Of a DNA stretch of 64,000 nt, positions 1 through 8,488 are shown piece by piece. The notes under the pieces are model-generated. The model had not been told where the DNA came from. It made no database searches and saw only the letters and a list, made by a program, of their open reading frames with translations. Both the position numbers and the translations under genes were made by a program. Every line of letters starts with the position of its first letter. The first letter of the stretch is position 1. This DNA is from CAYJLW01 sp964370965 (GTDB lineage: Bacteria > Actinomycetota > Acidimicrobiia > UBA2766), in the NCBI GenBank assembly GCA_964370965.1, contig CAYJLW010000002.1:89478-153477 (forward strand), in the 5' to 3' direction.

Positions 1-242
1 GAGCCCTTCGACGTGAAGGTCACGACGTCCGCGCTGAGGCGCTTGGCGGCGACCTCGAAGCTGATCCGCGTGCGGGTGGAGTCCTCGAAGAAGCAGTTGG
101 CCACCGTCTTGCCCCGCAGCGCCGGCACCTTGGGAATGGGCCGCTTCGCCACCTCCCGGAAGGCATCCGTGAGGCGGAGGAGCTCCTCGATCGTGGGCTG
201 GTCGAGGTCGGCGGCGCTGAGCAGGGACGGAAGGCGCTTCAG
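1..242 (-). CDS. pyrB: Aspartate carbamoyltransferase, N-terminal part (cut by window edge)
   Basis: This is the N-terminal 80 residues of aspartate carbamoyltransferase, which condenses carbamoyl phosphate with aspartate in pyrimidine synthesis. The carbamoyl-phosphate loop FFEDSTRTRISFE is intact near residue 55, so the rest lies left of the window. The frame has no ATG, GTG or TTG between the pyrR stop and the conserved LLSAADL segment. The only sensible start is a CTG at 242-240 that overlaps the pyrR stop as CTGA. PyrR is directly upstream, so the gene is probably under PyrR control. Identity is certain; the CTG start is inferred. Confidence 0.93.
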   Translation of the reverse strand, partial: MKRLPSLLSAADLDQPTIEELLRLTDAFREVAKRPIPKVPALRGKTVANCFFEDSTRTRISFEVAAKRLSADVVTFTSKG

Positions 243-820
243 GACGGCACCTCCCGCAGCGGGTCGGCCAGGGCCACCTCGGCGCCGATCTCCACGGAGT
301 CGAGCCCGTCTGTCTCCCCGAGGCGCACCCGGATCGTCTCGTCCCTCGCCGTGGGGAGGTTCTTGCCCACGTAGTCGGCCCGCACGGGCAACTCCCGGTG
401 TCCCCGGTCGACGAGGACGGCGAAGCGGATCGCCCGGGGCCGGCCGAAGTCCCCGATCGCCTCCATCGCTGCCCGCACGGAACGCCCCGTGTAGAGGACG
501 TCGTCGACCAGCACCACGCAGGCGCCGTCGATGGGGACGGGCACCTCGGTGGGACCAACGGGGCTGCGCGCGGACGTGCCGATGTCGTCCCGGTAGAAGG
601 CGATGTCGACGGTGCCGACGGGAGGGGAGACCTGCTCGACGCGGCCGATCTCGGCGGCGATGCGGTGGGCGAGGGGGACACCCCTGGTGTGGAGGCCGAC
701 GAGCACGACACCTTCGGCGCCCTTGTTGTGCTCGAGGATCTCGTGCGCGATGCGCGTTATCGCCCGGCGCATCTCGTCGGAGTCGAGCACCTGCGCCTTG
801 GGCTCGAAGTCGGCTCTCAC
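239..820 (-). CDS. pyrR: Bifunctional pyr operon regulator / uracil phosphoribosyltransferase
   Basis: PyrR binds pyr mRNA in response to UMP and also converts uracil plus PRPP to UMP. The 193-aa protein has the family length. The PRPP loop VVLVDDVLYTGRSVRAA lies near residues 102-118, and VGLHTRGVPLA near residue 43 is the other typical segment. The start is GTG at 820, preceded by a GGGAAGGTGAGC Shine-Dalgarno. It is the first gene of a pyrR-pyrB operon, overlapping pyrB by 4 nt. A PyrR-binding RNA motif sits just upstream, so the gene probably represses itself. Confidence 0.95.
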   Translation of the reverse strand: MRADFEPKAQVLDSDEMRRAITRIAHEILEHNKGAEGVVLVGLHTRGVPLAHRIAAEIGRVEQVSPPVGTVDIAFYRDDIGTSARSPVGPTEVPVPIDGACVVLVDDVLYTGRSVRAAMEAIGDFGRPRAIRFAVLVDRGHRELPVRADYVGKNLPTARDETIRVRLGETDGLDSVEIGAEVALADPLREVPS

Positions 821-834
821 CAGCTCACCTTCCC

Positions 835-848
835 GGCCTCACAGGACC
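835..848 (-). promoter_or_regulatory. PyrR-binding site in the pyrR mRNA leader
   Basis: On the minus strand the leader reads GGTCCTGTGAGGCC. This matches the known PyrR RNA loop consensus (ARUCCNGNGAGGYU) at nearly every fixed position. It ends about 14 nt before the GTG start and abuts the GGGAAGG ribosome site. In Mycobacterium smegmatis PyrR acts by translational repression at such a site. The same mechanism is inferred here, because the motif flanks the Shine-Dalgarno and no attenuator is visible. A TACTGT hexamer about 20 nt further upstream could be the -10 element. Confidence 0.8.
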
Positions 849-954
849 TGGTCTTAAAGGTCGGCCCACAGTAGCACTCCCGCACTCCGCGGCGGGTGCG
901 GTCGGGGGCACAACCCCGCTACAGTCCCGGCACGCGACACCGAAGGGGTTTCCG

Positions 955-2544
955 ATGGGTTTCAACGTGGGTGACGGCCTCGAACGGGCCGTCCGTCTCT
1001 ACGGGAGGGCCACGGCCGTGCAGGACGGCGACGTCTCCTACACGTGGGGCGAGGTGGGCGACCGGGTGGGCCGCCTCGCGGGGGCGCTCGCGGACCTCGG
1101 CGTCGGTGCCGGCGACCAGGTGGCGATCGCGGCGCTCAACTCCCACCGCTACTTCGAGCTCTACTACGGGGTGGCGCGCCTCGGCGCCCGCGTCGTGCCC
1201 CTGAACTACCGCCTCGCCCCGCCCGAGCTCGTGTTCATCCTCAACCACTCAGAGTCCAAGGTGCTCGTCGTGGACGACGCCTTCGTGCCCCTCGTCGAGG
1301 CCGGACGCGAGCACCTCCAGAGCGTGGAGCGCTTCGTCTACGCGGGGGCGGGAGACACCCCCCAGGGCATGGTCTCCTACGAGGACGCCGTGGCCGCCGC
1401 CGGCCCCGCCCCGCAGACCCCCGTCGACGAGGACGACGTCTACGGCCTCTACTACACCGGCGGCACGACCGGGATGCCCAAGGGCGTCATGCTCACGCAC
1501 CGCAACATCGTCTCGAACGCCTTCCACATCGTGATGGGCTTGGCCTACACGCCCGACGACGTCTACCTCCACGCCGCTCCCATGTTCCATCTCGCCGACG
1601 GCGCCTCCACGTTCGGCGTCACGCTCCAAGGCGGCGGCCACTGCTTCATCCCCGCCTTCACACCCGCCGGCACCCTGGCGGCGATCCAGGGCTACCGGCC
1701 CACCGTCTCGCTCATGGTCCCCACGATGCTGAACATGATCATCCACGACCCCGGTTTCGCCGACCACGACATCTCGAGCCTGCGCCGCATCCTCTACGGC
1801 GCCTCCCCCATGCCCGAGGAGCTCCTCCTCCAGGTGATGCAGAAGTTCCCCTGCGAGATCGCCCAGGGCTACGGCATGACGGAGACCGCCCCACTGCTCA
1901 CCTTCCTGGACCCCGCCGCCCACGCTGCCGGTGCCGCTCCCGACGCCGGCCCCGAGGTGCGCCGCCGCCTCCGCTCCTGTGGCCGGGAATGCGCCGGAGT
2001 GCGGGTCAGGGTGCTGGACGAGTCCGGGGCCGAGGTGAAGCCCGGCCAGGTGGGCGAGATCGTCGCCACGGGCCCCAACATCATGAAGGGCTACTGGAAG
2101 GACCCGGAGGCCACGGCGGCAGCGGTCCACGAGGACGCCTCGGGGCGCTGGATGCACACCGGGGACCTCGCCGAGGTCGATGACGAGGGCTACATCTTCA
2201 TCGTGGACCGGGGCAAGGACATGATCATCTCCGGCGGCGAGAACGTGTACTCCGTCGAGGTCGAGAACGCCCTCTACGCCCACCCCGCCGTGCTCGAAGC
2301 GGCCGTCATCGGCGTCCCCGACGAGCAGTGGGGGGAACGGGTCCACGCCGTCGTCGTCCCGAAACCCGCCGCCGACGTCACCGCCGAGGAGGTCGTCGCG
2401 CACTGCCACGGCCTCATCGCCGGCTACAAGTGCCCCCGCTCCGTCGAGTTCAAGGACGAGCTCCCGAAGTCTGGCGCCGGCAAGATCCTGAAGCGCGACC
2501 TCCGCGCCCCGTACTGGGAGGACCAGGAACGACAGGTGCACTGA
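955..2544 (+). CDS. Long-chain acyl-CoA synthetase (AMP-binding)
   Basis: ATP-dependent acyl-CoA ligase of the ANL superfamily, about 529 aa. The AMP/ATP P-loop YYTGGTTGMPKG lies near residue 165. The QGYGMTET motif is near residue 305, the TGDLAEVDDEGY hinge region near 403, and the catalytic lysine in PKSGAGKILKR near 509. I chose ATG 955 because GAAGGGG lies about 10 nt upstream; the upstream open frame is GC-driven. The gene is divergent from pyrR and shares a 134-bp intergenic region. The substrate cannot be read from sequence. Confidence 0.92.
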   Translation: MGFNVGDGLERAVRLYGRATAVQDGDVSYTWGEVGDRVGRLAGALADLGVGAGDQVAIAALNSHRYFELYYGVARLGARVVPLNYRLAPPELVFILNHSESKVLVVDDAFVPLVEAGREHLQSVERFVYAGAGDTPQGMVSYEDAVAAAGPAPQTPVDEDDVYGLYYTGGTTGMPKGVMLTHRNIVSNAFHIVMGLAYTPDDVYLHAAPMFHLADGASTFGVTLQGGGHCFIPAFTPAGTLAAIQGYRPTVSLMVPTMLNMIIHDPGFADHDISSLRRILYGASPMPEELLLQVMQKFPCEIAQGYGMTETAPLLTFLDPAAHAAGAAPDAGPEVRRRLRSCGRECAGVRVRVLDESGAEVKPGQVGEIVATGPNIMKGYWKDPEATAAAVHEDASGRWMHTGDLAEVDDEGYIFIVDRGKDMIISGGENVYSVEVENALYAHPAVLEAAVIGVPDEQWGERVHAVVVPKPAADVTAEEVVAHCHGLIAGYKCPRSVEFKDELPKSGAGKILKRDLRAPYWEDQERQVH

Positions 2545-3281
2545 GGCCCAAGGGGGGGCGGCGCCTCGTCTCCTGCGTCTGCGCGACCAAGGACCGCCCC
2601 GGGTTCCTCACCCAGGCGTTGCGCTGCTGGAAGGCGCAGACGCACGTCGAGCGGGAGCTCGTCGTCGTCGACGACGGCGAGGCCGGCCCCGGCGCTCGGA
2701 TCTGCGACGGGACCCCGGGGGTCCGCTACCTCCACGTACCGGAGGCCACGCTCGGGGCGAAGCTCAACCTCGGCGCCGAGGCCGCCCGCGGCGAGATCCT
2801 GGCGAAGTGGGACGACGACGACTGGTACGGCCCCCGCTACCTGGAGACCGCCCTCGCCGCCCTCGCCGCCTGCCCCGCGGGTGAGGGCTTCGTCCTCTGG
2901 GACTGCTACCTCGTCTACCTGGCGTGGAACGGCCACCTGAAGTTCACCGGTCACGGCCACAAGGCCGGGTCGTCGTTGTGCTTCGAGCGCCTCCTGTGGG
3001 AGACAGCACCCTTCCGGGACCTCCCCCACTCCGTGGACTCGTGGTTCATCGCCGACCACGGGGGGCGCTTCCGGCCGGTCTGCGGCGAGGCCGACCAGCT
3101 CGTCGCGGTCCGCCACGGCGCCAACACCTGGCGGCGCTTCTGGGACGTCGACGTCGACCGCTACGTCGAGGAGGAGCTCGCGGACTGGCCGCTGCCGATC
3201 ACAGCCGTGGTCGACCCCGAGGCGGCGGCGTTCTACGCCGGGCTCCCCGGGCGGAGCGCCGCCGTGGACCGCCCGCCCTAA
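2541..3281 (+). CDS. Family 2 glycosyltransferase
   Basis: A GT-A fold glycosyltransferase of about 246 aa. It opens with a VSCVCATKDRPGFL strand and nucleotide-binding loop. The metal/nucleotide-sugar motif AKWDDDDWYG follows near residue 90, with the conserved GAKLNLGAEAARGE helix just before it. The reading frame has no ATG or GTG near its beginning. The best start is CTG 2541, which overlaps the synthetase stop as CTGA and implies translational coupling. The C-terminal third is unremarkable. Acceptor and donor are unknown. Confidence 0.8.
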   Translation: MRPKGGRRLVSCVCATKDRPGFLTQALRCWKAQTHVERELVVVDDGEAGPGARICDGTPGVRYLHVPEATLGAKLNLGAEAARGEILAKWDDDDWYGPRYLETALAALAACPAGEGFVLWDCYLVYLAWNGHLKFTGHGHKAGSSLCFERLLWETAPFRDLPHSVDSWFIADHGGRFRPVCGEADQLVAVRHGANTWRRFWDVDVDRYVEEELADWPLPITAVVDPEAAAFYAGLPGRSAAVDRPP

Positions 3282-3447
3282 GGGCTGGGCGCAGCGACTC
3301 CGCCGCGCCGACCGCACTTGCCCACCGGTCTCCAGTCCATGTCGCCCCTCTTTCGCGCCCCGTCGAGTTCCGCTCGGCAGAGCACAAGGCAGCCGCCACA
3401 GCCACGACTTCTTCTCAGGTTGAGTCGGACGGCGGCCGGTGTCGCAA

Positions 3448-3466
3448 GGGCGGGCTTCGCCCGCCC
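3448..3466. terminator. GC-rich hairpin, possible terminator
   Basis: A perfect 8-bp stem (gggcgggc / gcccgccc) with loop ttc lies between the convergent ends of the glycosyltransferase and the helix-hairpin-helix-like gene. There is no T-run, as is usual for actinobacterial terminators. The rest of 3282-3539 shows nothing else I recognise. Confidence 0.4.
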
Positions 3467-3511
3467 GGAACAGCCTCGTCGTGCCAAGCGGTCAAGAGGG
3501 GGGTGCCGGAG

Positions 3512-3528
3512 GGGGGACGAAGTCCCCC
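3512..3528 (-). terminator. Hairpin downstream of the helix-hairpin-helix-like gene
   Basis: A 7-bp stem (gggggac / gtccccc) with loop gaa begins 12 nt after the TAG stop at 3540. It is a plausible terminator for the minus-strand efp-nusB operon. No T-tract is present. Confidence 0.45.
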
Positions 3529-3539
3529 TTCCGCTGGCG

Positions 3540-4822
3540 CTAGCGCAACAGGACCCAGCGGCGGGCGGCCTCGAAGGACTCCAGGAGTGCCGCCTCGTNN
3601 NNNNNNNNNNNNNNNNNNNNNNNNNNNNNNNNNNNNNNNNNNNNNNNNNNNNNNNNNNNNNNNNNNNNNNNNNNNNNNNNNNNNNNNNNNNNNNNNNNCG
3701 CAACAGGACCCAGCGGCGGGCGGCCTCGAAGGACTCCAGGAGTGCCGCCTCGTCCACGCTGTCGGTGGGGATGTGGCCCTTCTGCTGGGTGGCGCTCGCC
3801 CCCTCGAAGAACCCCCTGTTGGCACCCGCGGACACGTCCACCGGGAGGTAGGCGACGAGGCGGAGCTCGTGGATTCCCCGGGGAGCACGCAGGGCGAGCT
3901 CGCCCACGAGGCCCCTGCCCACGTCGTCGGCGTAGTAGAGCCAGCCGAGGTCCCGGGAGGTCTTGACGAACATCTGCTCGGAGAGCCGGCGGTGGAGGCG
4001 CAGGAGGAGGCGGCGTTCCTCAGGGGTCGTGCGCCGCAGGGTGGCCCCGGCCTTGTCCTTCACGCCGGCGAAGTTCCGCACGCCCTCGGCGTGGGCGCCG
4101 ATCTCGGCGAGCAGAGCACGCCCGGCGTCGTCGAGGACGTCTCCCCGGTCCGCCACCGACCGCGCCGCTGTCACCGCCCCGCCGGTGCCGGCCCGCGAGG
4201 CACGAGGGCCGCCGGACGCCAGGACGAACACGGCCTTCTCCGTGTGCCGCAGCCCGAGGCCCGCCTCGCCGGCGAGATCGCGCAGAGCCGTGAGGTAGTC
4301 CGGCCATATGCCGGGGAGGTCACCGTCCCCGAGACGGGCCGCTTCGCGCAGCAGGCTCGCCGCCCGCTCGTCCCACGGGGCGTAGCGTTGCGGATCCCAC
4401 ATCGCCAGGAGCGTGGCCGCCGCCCGTTCCGACACGCCGTCGAGGAGCGTGAGCACCTTCAACTTCACGCGGTCGCCCTCGGCCTCGAGGAAGGCGAGCC
4501 GCGAGATCTCGCTCACCTCCTCCGGGTCGTTGCGGGCGACGAAGCCCGAAGTGCGCAGCGCCCGCCATCTCACGACGTCGGGGAGGTCGTCCTTGGACAC
4601 GCAGCCCCGCGCCCGCACCCTCTCGGCGAGACTGCCGAAGAGGCGGTCCTCCAGGGGCGAACGCTCCACCCGGTCGTACTTCCCCGCGGCGTCCGCCAGG
4701 GACTCGGCCCCGAGATCGACAACCCCGCTCAGAGGGCCGCTCGGGCCCAGCCCCCCGCTCAGAGGGCCGCTCGGGCCCAGCCCCCCGCTCAGAGGGCCGC
4801 TCGGGCCCAGCCCCCCGCTCAA
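3540..4822 (-). CDS. Unknown protein with helix-hairpin-helix-like segment, interrupted by a false scaffold gap
   Basis: I do not recognise this family. A segment near residues 120-150 (LDGVSERAAATLLAMWDPQRY, then PWDERAASLL) resembles the helix-hairpin-helix region of DNA-glycosylase-like proteins. The N-terminus is three copies of a 10-residue Ser-Gly-Leu-Pro unit. The start is TTG 4822, overlapping the nusB stop as TTGA. The frame runs into 100 Ns, but the 55 bases on each side of the gap are identical. Collapsing the overlap gives a clean 375-residue protein ending Leu-Leu-Arg-TAG at 3540. Function is unknown; its position after nusB suggests cotranscription. Confidence 0.7.
3544..3753. 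other. Scaffold gap flanked by a duplicated 55-mer (assembly artefact)
   Basis: Positions 3544-3598 and 3699-3753 are identical over all 55 bases and flank exactly 100 Ns (3599-3698). A 55-base overlap is a common de Bruijn k-mer size. The two contigs therefore overlap and the gap is not real. Removing 155 bases restores the reading frame of the gene across it. Confidence 0.92.
4723..4820. repeat. 30-bp tandem repeat, 3.3 copies
   Basis: Unit starts 4723, 4753 and 4783 are identical, followed by 8 bases of a fourth copy. It encodes the decapeptide repeat SGGLGPSGPL at the N-terminus of the gene that starts at 4822. Because the unit is a multiple of three, copy number can change without a frameshift. 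Confidence 0.95.
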
Positions 4823-5250
4823 GCCGGCTCCGGGGCGCGGGCGGCCCGCTCGGCGAGGCGGCCGAGGAGGCCGTTCACGAACCGGCCCGAGTCCGCCGTC
4901 GAGTACGCCCGGGCGAGGTCGACGGCCTCGTTGATCGCCGCCCCCGGCGGCACGTCGGGGCGCCAGCGGAGCTCGAAGAGGGTGAGGCGCAGGATCGCCC
5001 GGTCCACGGGTGGCATGCGTTCCATCGTCCAGTGCTCGGCCTGGCCGGCGATCCAGGCGTCGAGATCTTCCCCGTGCGCCGCCACCCCCCGGCAGAGCTC
5101 CCTCGCGAAATCGTCTGCAGGGCCGAGGACGACGTCCTGTTCGTCGAGTGCGGCCACCGGGTCGATGCCCCGCACGTCGGCCTCGTAGAGGCCCGCGAGC
5201 GCCCGCCGGCGTGCCCGGCGACGGACCCGCTGCCGCGCGGCCTGGGGCAT
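4819..5250 (-). CDS. nusB: Transcription antitermination factor NusB
   Basis: NusB binds boxA RNA with NusE (S10) and supports antitermination of rRNA operons. The 143-aa protein has the usual length and all-helical make-up. The family segments MERMPPVDRAILRLTLFEL (near residue 77) and INEAVDLARAYSTADSGRFVNG (near 105) are present. It begins at ATG 5250, immediately after the efp stop codon, in the conserved efp-nusB order of actinobacteria. Confidence 0.96.
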   Translation of the reverse strand: MPQAARQRVRRRARRRALAGLYEADVRGIDPVAALDEQDVVLGPADDFARELCRGVAAHGEDLDAWIAGQAEHWTMERMPPVDRAILRLTLFELRWRPDVPPGAAINEAVDLARAYSTADSGRFVNGLLGRLAERAARAPEPA

Positions 5251-5811
5251 CTAGCTCTCCCGGGACAGGTAGCCGCCGCCGCGGGTGTCGACCTTCAGCC
5301 TGTCGCCGGTCTCGATGAAGAGGGGGACGGACACCACGAGGCCGGTCTCGAGCGTGGCGGCCTTGAGCGCCCCGGACACGCGGTCGCCCTTCACACCGGG
5401 TTCGGTCTCTGTGACCGTGAGCACCACCGCTGCGGGAAGGTCGACCCCGAGGGCGCGGTCCTCGTGGAACACCACGATCACGGTGTCGCCCTCTTTGACG
5501 TAGTTCGCGGCCTCTCCCACGGCCGGGGCGGGCACGTGGACCTGGTCGTAGGTGTCGGTGTCCATGAAGACGAAGTCGCTGCCGTCACGGTAGAGGTACT
5601 GCATGTCCCGCTTGGAGATGATCGCCTGGCGGACCTTCTCGTCGGCCCGGAAGGTGCGGTCGACGACGGCCCCGGTCTCGATGTTCTTCAGCTTCGTGCG
5701 CACGAAGGCGCCGCCCTTGCCGGGCTTCACGTGCTGGAAGTCCACGATCTGGAGCAGGGCGCCGTCGATGTTGAGCGCCATGCCGTTCTTGATGTCGTTC
5801 GTGGAGATCAT
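5251..5811 (-). CDS. efp: Elongation factor P
   Basis: EF-P enters the ribosomal E site and relieves stalling at polyproline stretches. The protein is 186 aa with three beta-barrel domains. The domain I tip loop KPGKGGAF places the lysine at residue 32. The C-terminal segment ETGDRLKVDTRGGGYLSR is the family signature. It starts at ATG 5811, overlapping the peptidase gene by 4 nt (ATGA). No EF-P modification gene is seen nearby. Confidence 0.97.
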   Translation of the reverse strand: MISTNDIKNGMALNIDGALLQIVDFQHVKPGKGGAFVRTKLKNIETGAVVDRTFRADEKVRQAIISKRDMQYLYRDGSDFVFMDTDTYDQVHVPAPAVGEAANYVKEGDTVIVVFHEDRALGVDLPAAVVLTVTETEPGVKGDRVSGALKAATLETGLVVSVPLFIETGDRLKVDTRGGGYLSRES

Positions 5812-6911
5812 GACGAGAGCCTAGGGCCCCGCCCCGGGGCCGGGCGCACACGGAACTCGCGGGGCGCCCCGGTCAGGGTCTCGCATCCTGCGTCCGTCAC
5901 GACGACGACGTCCTCGATGCGGACCCCTCCGGCGCCCGGAAGGTAGATGCCCGGCTCCAGGGTGACCACGTTGCCGGCCGCGAGGACGTCGTCCGAGGTG
6001 GCGGCGAGACGGGGCAGCTCGTGCACGTCGATGCCCACACCGTGGCCGGTGGAGTGCACGAACTGCTCGCCGTAGCCGGCGTCGGAGATCACGCCCCGGG
6101 CGGCGGCGTCGACGTCCCGGCAGGCGACGCCGGGGGCCACGGCGTCACGGGCGGCGTCCTGGGCTGCCGAGACGACGTCGTAGACCTCGACGAACTCCGC
6201 CTCGACCGCCCCCCAGCACACGGTGCGGGTCGTGTCCGAGCAGTACCCGTCGACGATGCATCCGTAGTCGATCACGACCGGCCGGCCCTCCCCGATGGCG
6301 TCGTCGCCGGGGCGGGCGTGGGGCAGGGCGCCGTGGGGCCCGGCGGCCACGATGGAGTCGAAGGAGGTGCCCGACGCCCCCCGGGTGCGCATCGCCCACT
6401 CGAGGGCGAGGGCGAGCCCGACCTCGGTGCGGGCCGGGTCCCAGGCGGCCAGGACTTCGGAGAGGGCGGCGTCGGCGACGTCCGTGGCGCGCCGGATGGC
6501 GTCCACCTCCCCGGAGTCCTTGCACGCCCGGAGCCCTTCGACGACGTCCTTGGTGGGCACGAGCTCGGCGCCGAGCGCCTCGCGCAGGGCCTCCGCCTTC
6601 GCCCACGACAGGGACGCCGCTTCCAGGCCGACCCGCTCGCAGGCCCCGGTGGCGTCGCGCACGGCTTCGCCGCTGGGCCCGGACACGATCCGGACGTCCG
6701 CCTCCACTCCGGCGGCGGCGATCTCGGCGGCGGCCTGCTCGCGGTAGCGGCCGTCGGTGACGAACGTGAGGGTGTCAGGGGTTACGACGAGTTCGCCGGC
6801 GGAGCCGGTGAACCCGCACAGGTAGCGGACGTTGGACAGGCTGGTGACGAGGAGGGCGGGGACGTCGAGGTCGAGGAGCCGTGCCCGCAAGGCCTCGACC
6901 CGGGCCGTCAC
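5808..6911 (-). CDS. pepQ: M24 family Xaa-Pro peptidase
   Basis: A dinuclear-metal aminopeptidase/dipeptidase of the pita-bread fold, 367 aa. The N-terminal creatinase-like domain covers roughly residues 1-125. The metal ligands are visible in VIDYG, SDTTR, STGHGVGIDVHE, LEPGIYLPG and VRIEDVV. Start GTG 6911. It lies in the conserved aroQ-pepQ-efp order. Whether it prefers dipeptides (PepQ) or longer peptides (PepP/YpdF) cannot be decided from sequence. Confidence 0.92.
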   Translation of the reverse strand: MTARVEALRARLLDLDVPALLVTSLSNVRYLCGFTGSAGELVVTPDTLTFVTDGRYREQAAAEIAAAGVEADVRIVSGPSGEAVRDATGACERVGLEAASLSWAKAEALREALGAELVPTKDVVEGLRACKDSGEVDAIRRATDVADAALSEVLAAWDPARTEVGLALALEWAMRTRGASGTSFDSIVAAGPHGALPHARPGDDAIGEGRPVVIDYGCIVDGYCSDTTRTVCWGAVEAEFVEVYDVVSAAQDAARDAVAPGVACRDVDAAARGVISDAGYGEQFVHSTGHGVGIDVHELPRLAATSDDVLAAGNVVTLEPGIYLPGAGGVRIEDVVVVTDAGCETLTGAPREFRVRPAPGRGPRLSS

Positions 6912-6947
6912 GCCGACCCCCGGTGGACCGCCTGCGCCCCCTTCCGA

Positions 6948-7409
6948 TCAGGCAAGAAAGCCGGCCATGGCGTCGAGAGCGAAGACGTAGCCCATCGTCC
7001 CGAAACCGGCGAGCGTGGCGGTCGCCACGGGGGACACCACGGAGGTGCGCCGCCAGGGCTCCCGGGCGTAGATGTTCGAGATGTGCACCTCGACGACGGG
7101 CGTCTTCACGGCGCCTAGGGCGTCGGCGAGGGCCCCCGAGTAGTGCGTCAGGGCGCCGGCGTTGATGACGATGCCCTGGGCCTCACGCCCGGACGCCTGC
7201 ACGACCTCGACGAGCTCGCCTTCGTGGTTGGTCTGGCGGAAGTCGACTGAGAGACCCAGCATCTCGGCCCGGGAACGCGCCAACTGCTCGATCTCGCCGA
7301 GAGTGGCGGGGCCGTAGACGTCGGGGTCGCGTTCCCCGAGCAGGTTCAGGTTCGGTCCGTGCAGCACCCGGACCACTTTGGCCGGGGCGGCGGGGTTGGT
7401 CTTGCTCAC
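6948..7409 (-). CDS. aroQ: 3-dehydroquinate dehydratase, type II
   Basis: Dehydrates 3-dehydroquinate to 3-dehydroshikimate, third step of the shikimate pathway. The length of 153 aa matches the dodecameric type II enzymes. The motif VLHGPNLNLLGERDPDVYG carries the catalytic tyrosine lid residue and arginine. INAGALTHYSGALADAL and VEVHISNIYAREPWRR complete the active site. GTG 7409 overlaps the aroB stop as GTGA, which decides the start. Confidence 0.96.
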   Translation of the reverse strand: MSKTNPAAPAKVVRVLHGPNLNLLGERDPDVYGPATLGEIEQLARSRAEMLGLSVDFRQTNHEGELVEVVQASGREAQGIVINAGALTHYSGALADALGAVKTPVVEVHISNIYAREPWRRTSVVSPVATATLAGFGTMGYVFALDAMAGFLA

Positions 7410-8488
7410 CGTTCCTGGACCTCCGAGGTGACTCGCTCCAGAGCGGTCTCCACCATAGCGGGGGCGACGTCTCCCACCACGGCGGGCCCGCCGAGGCCGT
7501 CGAGGAGCACGAAGCGGGGCCCGCCGGCGAACTTCTTGTCCCGACCCAGGTACGCCAGCGCCGCCCGCAGCTCCCCGGCGGGCGCCGACGTGGGAAGGCC
7601 CAGGCCGCCGAGCACGTGACGGTGCAGGTCGACGTCGGCGCCGGTCAGCGTGCCGCGCAGTCGGGCGAGCTCGGCGGCGAACACCATCCCCACGGAGATC
7701 GCCTCGCCGTGCGTGAGGCGGTACCCGCAGGCCGCCTCCAGAGCATGGCCGACGGTGTGGCCGTAGTTCAGGTGGGCCCGGACACCGGCCTCCCGCTCGT
7801 CGGCGGCGACGACACCGGCCTTCACGGCGACGCCCCGGGCGACGACCTCCTCCATGTCCCGCCGCAGGTTCACGAGATCCTCGGCGCCGGCGAGGATGCC
7901 GAGGAGGTCGACGTCGGCGATGAAGCCGTACTTCGCGGCCTCGGCGAGACCCGAGCGCACCTGGCGTTCCGGCAGGTGCGCGAACGCTACCGTGTCGACG
8001 ACCACGGCGGAGGGCTGCCAGAAGGCCCCGGCGAGGTTCTTGCCCGCCGCCAGGTTCACGCCGGTCTTGCCCCCTACCGCGGCGTCGAGCGCTCCCAGCA
8101 CCGTCGTGGGGCAGGCCACCCAGCGCACGCCTCGCAGGAGGGCGGCGGCGCAGAAGCCCGCCGTGTCGGTGACGACGCCGCCCCCGAGGCCCACGACGAC
8201 GTCGTTGCGGTGCACTTCGGCGCCGGCGAAGCGCTCGAGGAGGACGCCCACGGTCGTCCAGGACTTCGCCGCCTCCCCCTCGTCCATGGTCGCGGTCACG
8301 ACCTGGAGGCCGGCGGCCCGGAGAGACGCCTCCGCCTCGGCAAAGAGGTCGCGCAGGCCCGGGTGCGTCACGAGGGCGGCCTTGTCCGCCCCGAGGCCGG
8401 CGACGGTCTCCCCCAGGCCGTCCAAGAGGCCGCTGCCCACCTGCACGGTGTAGGAGCGGTCCCCGAGGCTGACCACGACCGACCTCAC
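7406..8488 (-). CDS. aroB: 3-dehydroquinate synthase
   Basis: NAD- and metal-dependent cyclisation of DAHP to 3-dehydroquinate. About 360 aa. The NAD-binding GLGGGVVTDTAGFCAAALLRG stretch is near residue 100. VGGKTGVNLAAGKNLAGAF is near residue 140. The metal-binding histidines lie in HLNYGHTVGHALEAA near residue 247. The start is GTG 8488 because it overlaps the aroK stop as GTGA; in-frame upstream residues belong to the aroK reading region. Confidence 0.96.
   Translation of the reverse strand: MRSVVVSLGDRSYTVQVGSGLLDGLGETVAGLGADKAALVTHPGLRDLFAEAEASLRAAGLQVVTATMDEGEAAKSWTTVGVLLERFAGAEVHRNDVVVGLGGGVVTDTAGFCAAALLRGVRWVACPTTVLGALDAAVGGKTGVNLAAGKNLAGAFWQPSAVVVDTVAFAHLPERQVRSGLAEAAKYGFIADVDLLGILAGAEDLVNLRRDMEEVVARGVAVKAGVVAADEREAGVRAHLNYGHTVGHALEAACGYRLTHGEAISVGMVFAAELARLRGTLTGADVDLHRHVLGGLGLPTSAPAGELRAALAYLGRDKKFAGGPRFVLLDGLGGPAVVGDVAPAMVETALERVTSEVQER

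Noticed and set aside
2328..2540. Glycosyltransferase starting at ATG 2328
   Set aside because: That would put about 70 Arg/Pro-rich residues, a frame-shifted reading of the synthetase gene, before the conserved first strand.
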